This document shows, in pieces, positions 61,797 through 64,000 of a stretch of 64,000 bases of DNA. Under the pieces are notes generated by a model. The model was not told the origin of the DNA and did no database searches. It saw only the letters and a program-made list of their open reading frames with translations. This DNA is from Lachnospiraceae bacterium. Its GTDB lineage: Bacteria; Bacillota; Clostridia; Lachnospirales; Lachnospiraceae. How positions within the stretch are numbered: the first letter of the stretch is position 1; the number at the start of each line of letters is the position of its first letter. Where the stretch lies: the NCBI GenBank assembly GCA_021202075.1, contig JAJQDT010000116.1, positions 1-64,000 on the forward strand, read 5' to 3'. Both the position numbers and the translations under genes were made by a program.

Positions 61797-63359
61797 TCAC
61801 TCCTGCGGAGTAAAAGTCCCTGCTTCCTCATCAATCGTGATAACGCAGTCGCCGCTCTCACTATCGATGAAAGACCAGAGCCCCGGAACCGCATATTCGG
61901 AGGAGGTATCCACATTCGCCAGCCCAGTCACCGTCACGGTCTCGCCATCCTGCGTATAAGTACCTGCGTATACATCCGTCACCATCTCGCTGCCCGGCAG
62001 ATAATACTGACAGGTGCCGTCCTCATACAGGTCAAACTCCAGCGTTTCGGTTCCAAACGCGCCCTCATAGTCGCACAGGTAAATCGTTGCGCCTTCCGGT
62101 GCTTCTGCCGCCGCATCCGCCGCTTCTGTCTCATCCTCGCTCTCCAAAGCGCTCTCATTATAGCCGTTCTCGGAATCCCAGTAAACCGTCAGGCCTTCCT
62201 GTGAAAGAACATCCTCATAAGTATACGCTACAATCTGAGATTCGGAATCGAAGAATACCAGCTCCGACACACCGTCATTCTGCTCCGCCTCAATCGGATA
62301 GTACAGTCCGATGCTGTTCGGATTGCTCTTGCCGTAATCTACGCCTTCCTCTCCAAACATGACGGAGTAAGCCAGGTTTGCCAAGGTGGTCGCCGCGTCG
62401 CCGCCGCCAAACTGGCATGCACCGCGGAATACGCTTGCGGTACCCGCTTCATCGGAAACCGAACCGATCAGGTACTCATACTCGTCACCCATAACGCCTG
62501 CGGAGAAGAACGCAAATTCTTCCTGTTCCTCCTCGGAATAGGTATCCATGATATACTGGCTGCCCGCAGTAGACACCAGCGAATTGTAACCGATGATCAC
62601 ACGCACATTCGGGTTATCCGTAAGCACCCCCGCCACTACGGAACGGTTGTCTCCGGAAATATCCATCTCTGTCGTGCACGCATCCAGGCTCTCCACGCGC
62701 TCCGCAATCATCTCACAGTAAACCGGGTTCTCCACCTTATCAGCTTCGTCTACTACATCGCCGACCAGATTAACATACTCGCCATCCTCATTCTTCAGGT
62801 ACGGCTCAATGATCTGCGCCTCACCCGCACAGCGGCTCTTCGCGTCATCACTGATCGTCGAACTCAAAAATGCCACATCCCAGTCGCCGTCCGGATCCAT
62901 GTTTTCCTCCACCCAGGTCTTAGTGATGGATGCCACATACATACCGATCATATACTCATCATCCGCAGATACCGCATCATAGCAATCTTCTGAGATTGAG
63001 CCGGTGCCACCGCTGATCACAATTTTGGCCCCATAATCTCTTGCTTCCTGAAGCACATCCTCCAGCGTCTCTATCTCACATGGAAGCACGACGATCATTT
63101 CCGCCTCCATCAGCGAGAAGTTCTGAATCTGCTGTGTCTGTGTCGAAACGCTGTCATCCGCGGATACCACCTGCACCTCATAGCCGAGCGGCTCAAACAG
63201 CTCCGTCAGCGCTTCAGCCTCCAACTCACTGATGCTGCTGGACATATTCTGCATGCAGACGCCGATCAGTCCGCTTCCCTCCGCGCTCGCGGCGGTGCCC
63301 ATCCCAAGGGCCGCTGTCAGGGTCATCACTGTCATTCCCAAAATGAACCTTCTCTTCAT
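61797..63359 (-). CDS. Sugar ABC transporter binding protein fused to a C-terminal beta domain
   Basis: 520 residues. A signal peptide ends near AASA (about residue 26); no lipobox is seen. The body is a type 1 periplasmic binding fold (GLIGVCMQNMSSSISELE, later IVSGGTGSISEDCYDAVSADDE). After residue about 385 there is an acidic linker (ALESEDETEAADAAAEAPEG) and then about 95 residues with alternating strands (EFDLYEDGTCQYYLPG, VYAGTYTQDGETVTVTG) that RbsB-type proteins lack. The extra domain may bind the cell wall or sense ligand; unknown. AGGAGG sets the start. First gene of the operon. The 274-base gap after it holds no clear gene. Confidence 0.85.
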   Translation of the reverse strand: MKRRFILGMTVMTLTAALGMGTAASAEGSGLIGVCMQNMSSSISELEAEALTELFEPLGYEVQVVSADDSVSTQTQQIQNFSLMEAEMIVVLPCEIETLEDVLQEARDYGAKIVISGGTGSISEDCYDAVSADDEYMIGMYVASITKTWVEENMDPDGDWDVAFLSSTISDDAKSRCAGEAQIIEPYLKNEDGEYVNLVGDVVDEADKVENPVYCEMIAERVESLDACTTEMDISGDNRSVVAGVLTDNPNVRVIIGYNSLVSTAGSQYIMDTYSEEEQEEFAFFSAGVMGDEYEYLIGSVSDEAGTASVFRGACQFGGGDAATTLANLAYSVMFGEEGVDYGKSNPNSIGLYYPIEAEQNDGVSELVFFDSESQIVAYTYEDVLSQEGLTVYWDSENGYNESALESEDETEAADAAAEAPEGATIYLCDYEGAFGTETLEFDLYEDGTCQYYLPGSEMVTDVYAGTYTQDGETVTVTGLANVDTSSEYAVPGLWSFIDSESGDCVITIDEEAGTFTPQE

Positions 63360-63495
63360 AGCGCAAAATCCTCCTGTTTGCAAAATCCGTGTTACAGTTA
63401 CTTCCTTATTCTGTCACCCCATTTTCCAGAATAGCTTCCCTGTGCCATATAACCATTGTATGGTCTGTAAAACCGTTCCAAATCTTGTCCGGGTA

Positions 63496-64000
63496 TTATT
63501 TGCCCATCGGCGGCTTTTTCTCACCAACCGACTTGCGGATCTCCGGCATATACTTCTCTACATCCATCAAAAGGATTCCGATGATCAGGAGAACCGCCAG
63601 AATCATTCCCAGCCAGCCAAAGCCAAAGCGGACAATGTTTACAACCTTATCCGGCTGAACCTCAGCCATCGCGTCGTACCCCGCCATCGCCAGCAGGAAC
63701 GCCGGCAATGCCTGTCCGAGACCCATACCGATCTTAGAGCCGATCGACTGAGAGGAAGCCATAAAGCCCTCCGACCGGATTCCGGTCTTCCACTCGCCAT
63801 AGTCCGCAGAATCCGCGCAGAACGCGTAGAGTCCGGCAAACATCGGGCTGATGCCAAGAGAACGAATCACGGTACCGGCAAGAAGCATGTTTACGTTCGC
63901 GCCCGCCAGTCCGGTGATGAGAAATCCAATCGCAAGAATAATTCCGCATCCAACCAGGAAAAGCCGTTTGGAAAACTTGTTGGAAATATAAGGCATAAAC
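63496..64000 (-). CDS. GPH-family (MelB-type) glycoside/hexuronide:cation symporter, partial
   Basis: The C-terminal part of a gene that continues beyond the right edge. The hallmark ADSADYGEWKTGIRSEG is the loop in the second half of MelB-type symporters, followed by helices and a charged tail (YMPEIRKSVGEKKP). It would carry a disaccharide or glycuronide with Na+ or H+. It precedes the sugar ABC operon on the same strand. Confidence 0.85.
   Translation of the reverse strand, partial: FMPYISNKFSKRLFLVGCGIILAIGFLITGLAGANVNMLLAGTVIRSLGISPMFAGLYAFCADSADYGEWKTGIRSEGFMASSQSIGSKIGMGLGQALPAFLLAMAGYDAMAEVQPDKVVNIVRFGFGWLGMILAVLLIIGILLMDVEKYMPEIRKSVGEKKPPMGK

Noticed and set aside
1-64000. CRISPR arrays, insertion sequences, integrases or phage genes
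   Set aside because: No regularly spaced identical repeats, transposase or integrase motifs were found on either strand.

Overview
The window looks like chromosomal DNA from a Gram-positive gut anaerobe of the Clostridia, most likely a Lachnospiraceae-type bacterium. The reasons are AGGAGG-type ribosome binding sites before most genes, sigma-A promoters, Clostridia-type SecG, SmpB, SpoIID and AGCS proteins, and many catabolic operons with ABC or MFS uptake genes. The assignment is inferred from gene content, not from a marker-gene comparison. No phage, insertion sequence or CRISPR array was found.

Layout. 0.5-4.3 kb (+): a DUF4143 ATPase, glycerate kinase, and a DUF4869/P-loop pair whose second gene looks cut short. 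4.3-11.3 kb (-): PlsC, a LOG-HAD fusion, a MarR regulator, methylglyoxal synthase, a flavoprotein and an amino-acid:Na+ symporter with a hairpin in its leader. 11.8-12.05 kb (+): a 28-residue hydrophobic peptide with its own promoter, 5' hairpin and strong terminator, shaped like a type I toxin. 12.1-18.6 kb (-): GH13 glucosidase, YihY/BrkB, SpoIID-like protein, a Gly-rich membrane peptide, smpB and secG. 18.9-19.75 kb (+): a string of RNA hairpins ending in a terminator, directly followed by a MazF/PemK-like protein with a coiled-coil tail. This is the best candidate here for an undescribed RNA-protein system. 20.6-39.5 kb (-): SDR, MFS, two beta-propeller lactonase-family proteins, an AraC regulator, an Opp-type ABC transporter, a ceramidase-like hydrolase, two tandem type-B carboxylesterases and another alpha/beta hydrolase. 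40-44.7 kb (+): two MATE pumps, aldose epimerase and MarR. 44.8-47.3 kb (-): nitroreductase and GH3. 47.6-48.05 kb (+): a conserved small protein and tRNA-Val(GAC). 48-64 kb (-): an AAA/PD-(D/E)XK protein, a small kinase, a UbiD-family gallate decarboxylase, a GH65 phosphorylase, a tannase-like esterase, a second esterase, a ribose-type ABC sugar transporter and the end of a GPH symporter.

How the genes may work together. Two regions (22-39 kb and 51-64 kb) look like uptake-plus-hydrolysis loci for ester- and sugar-linked plant compounds. Tannase-like esterase plus LpdC-type decarboxylase would convert galloyl esters to gallate and then pyrogallol. GH65, the alpha/beta hydrolases and the sugar ABC transporter would handle the glycosides. 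A shared motif upstream of four minus-strand genes may be the site of the AraC regulator at 24.5-26.1 kb.

Two window-wide oddities stand out. First, short tandem duplications are very common. They lie inside coding genes as in-frame, non-conserved segments (glycerate kinase, SpoIID, MarR tail, alpha/beta hydrolase, tannase-like protein) and as decayed arrays just upstream of start codons (marR, nitroreductase, tannase-like gene). Second, several families of dispersed intergenic repeats occur. One folds into a conserved stem-hairpin shape with base changes that keep the pairing. Others sit on gene stop codons.
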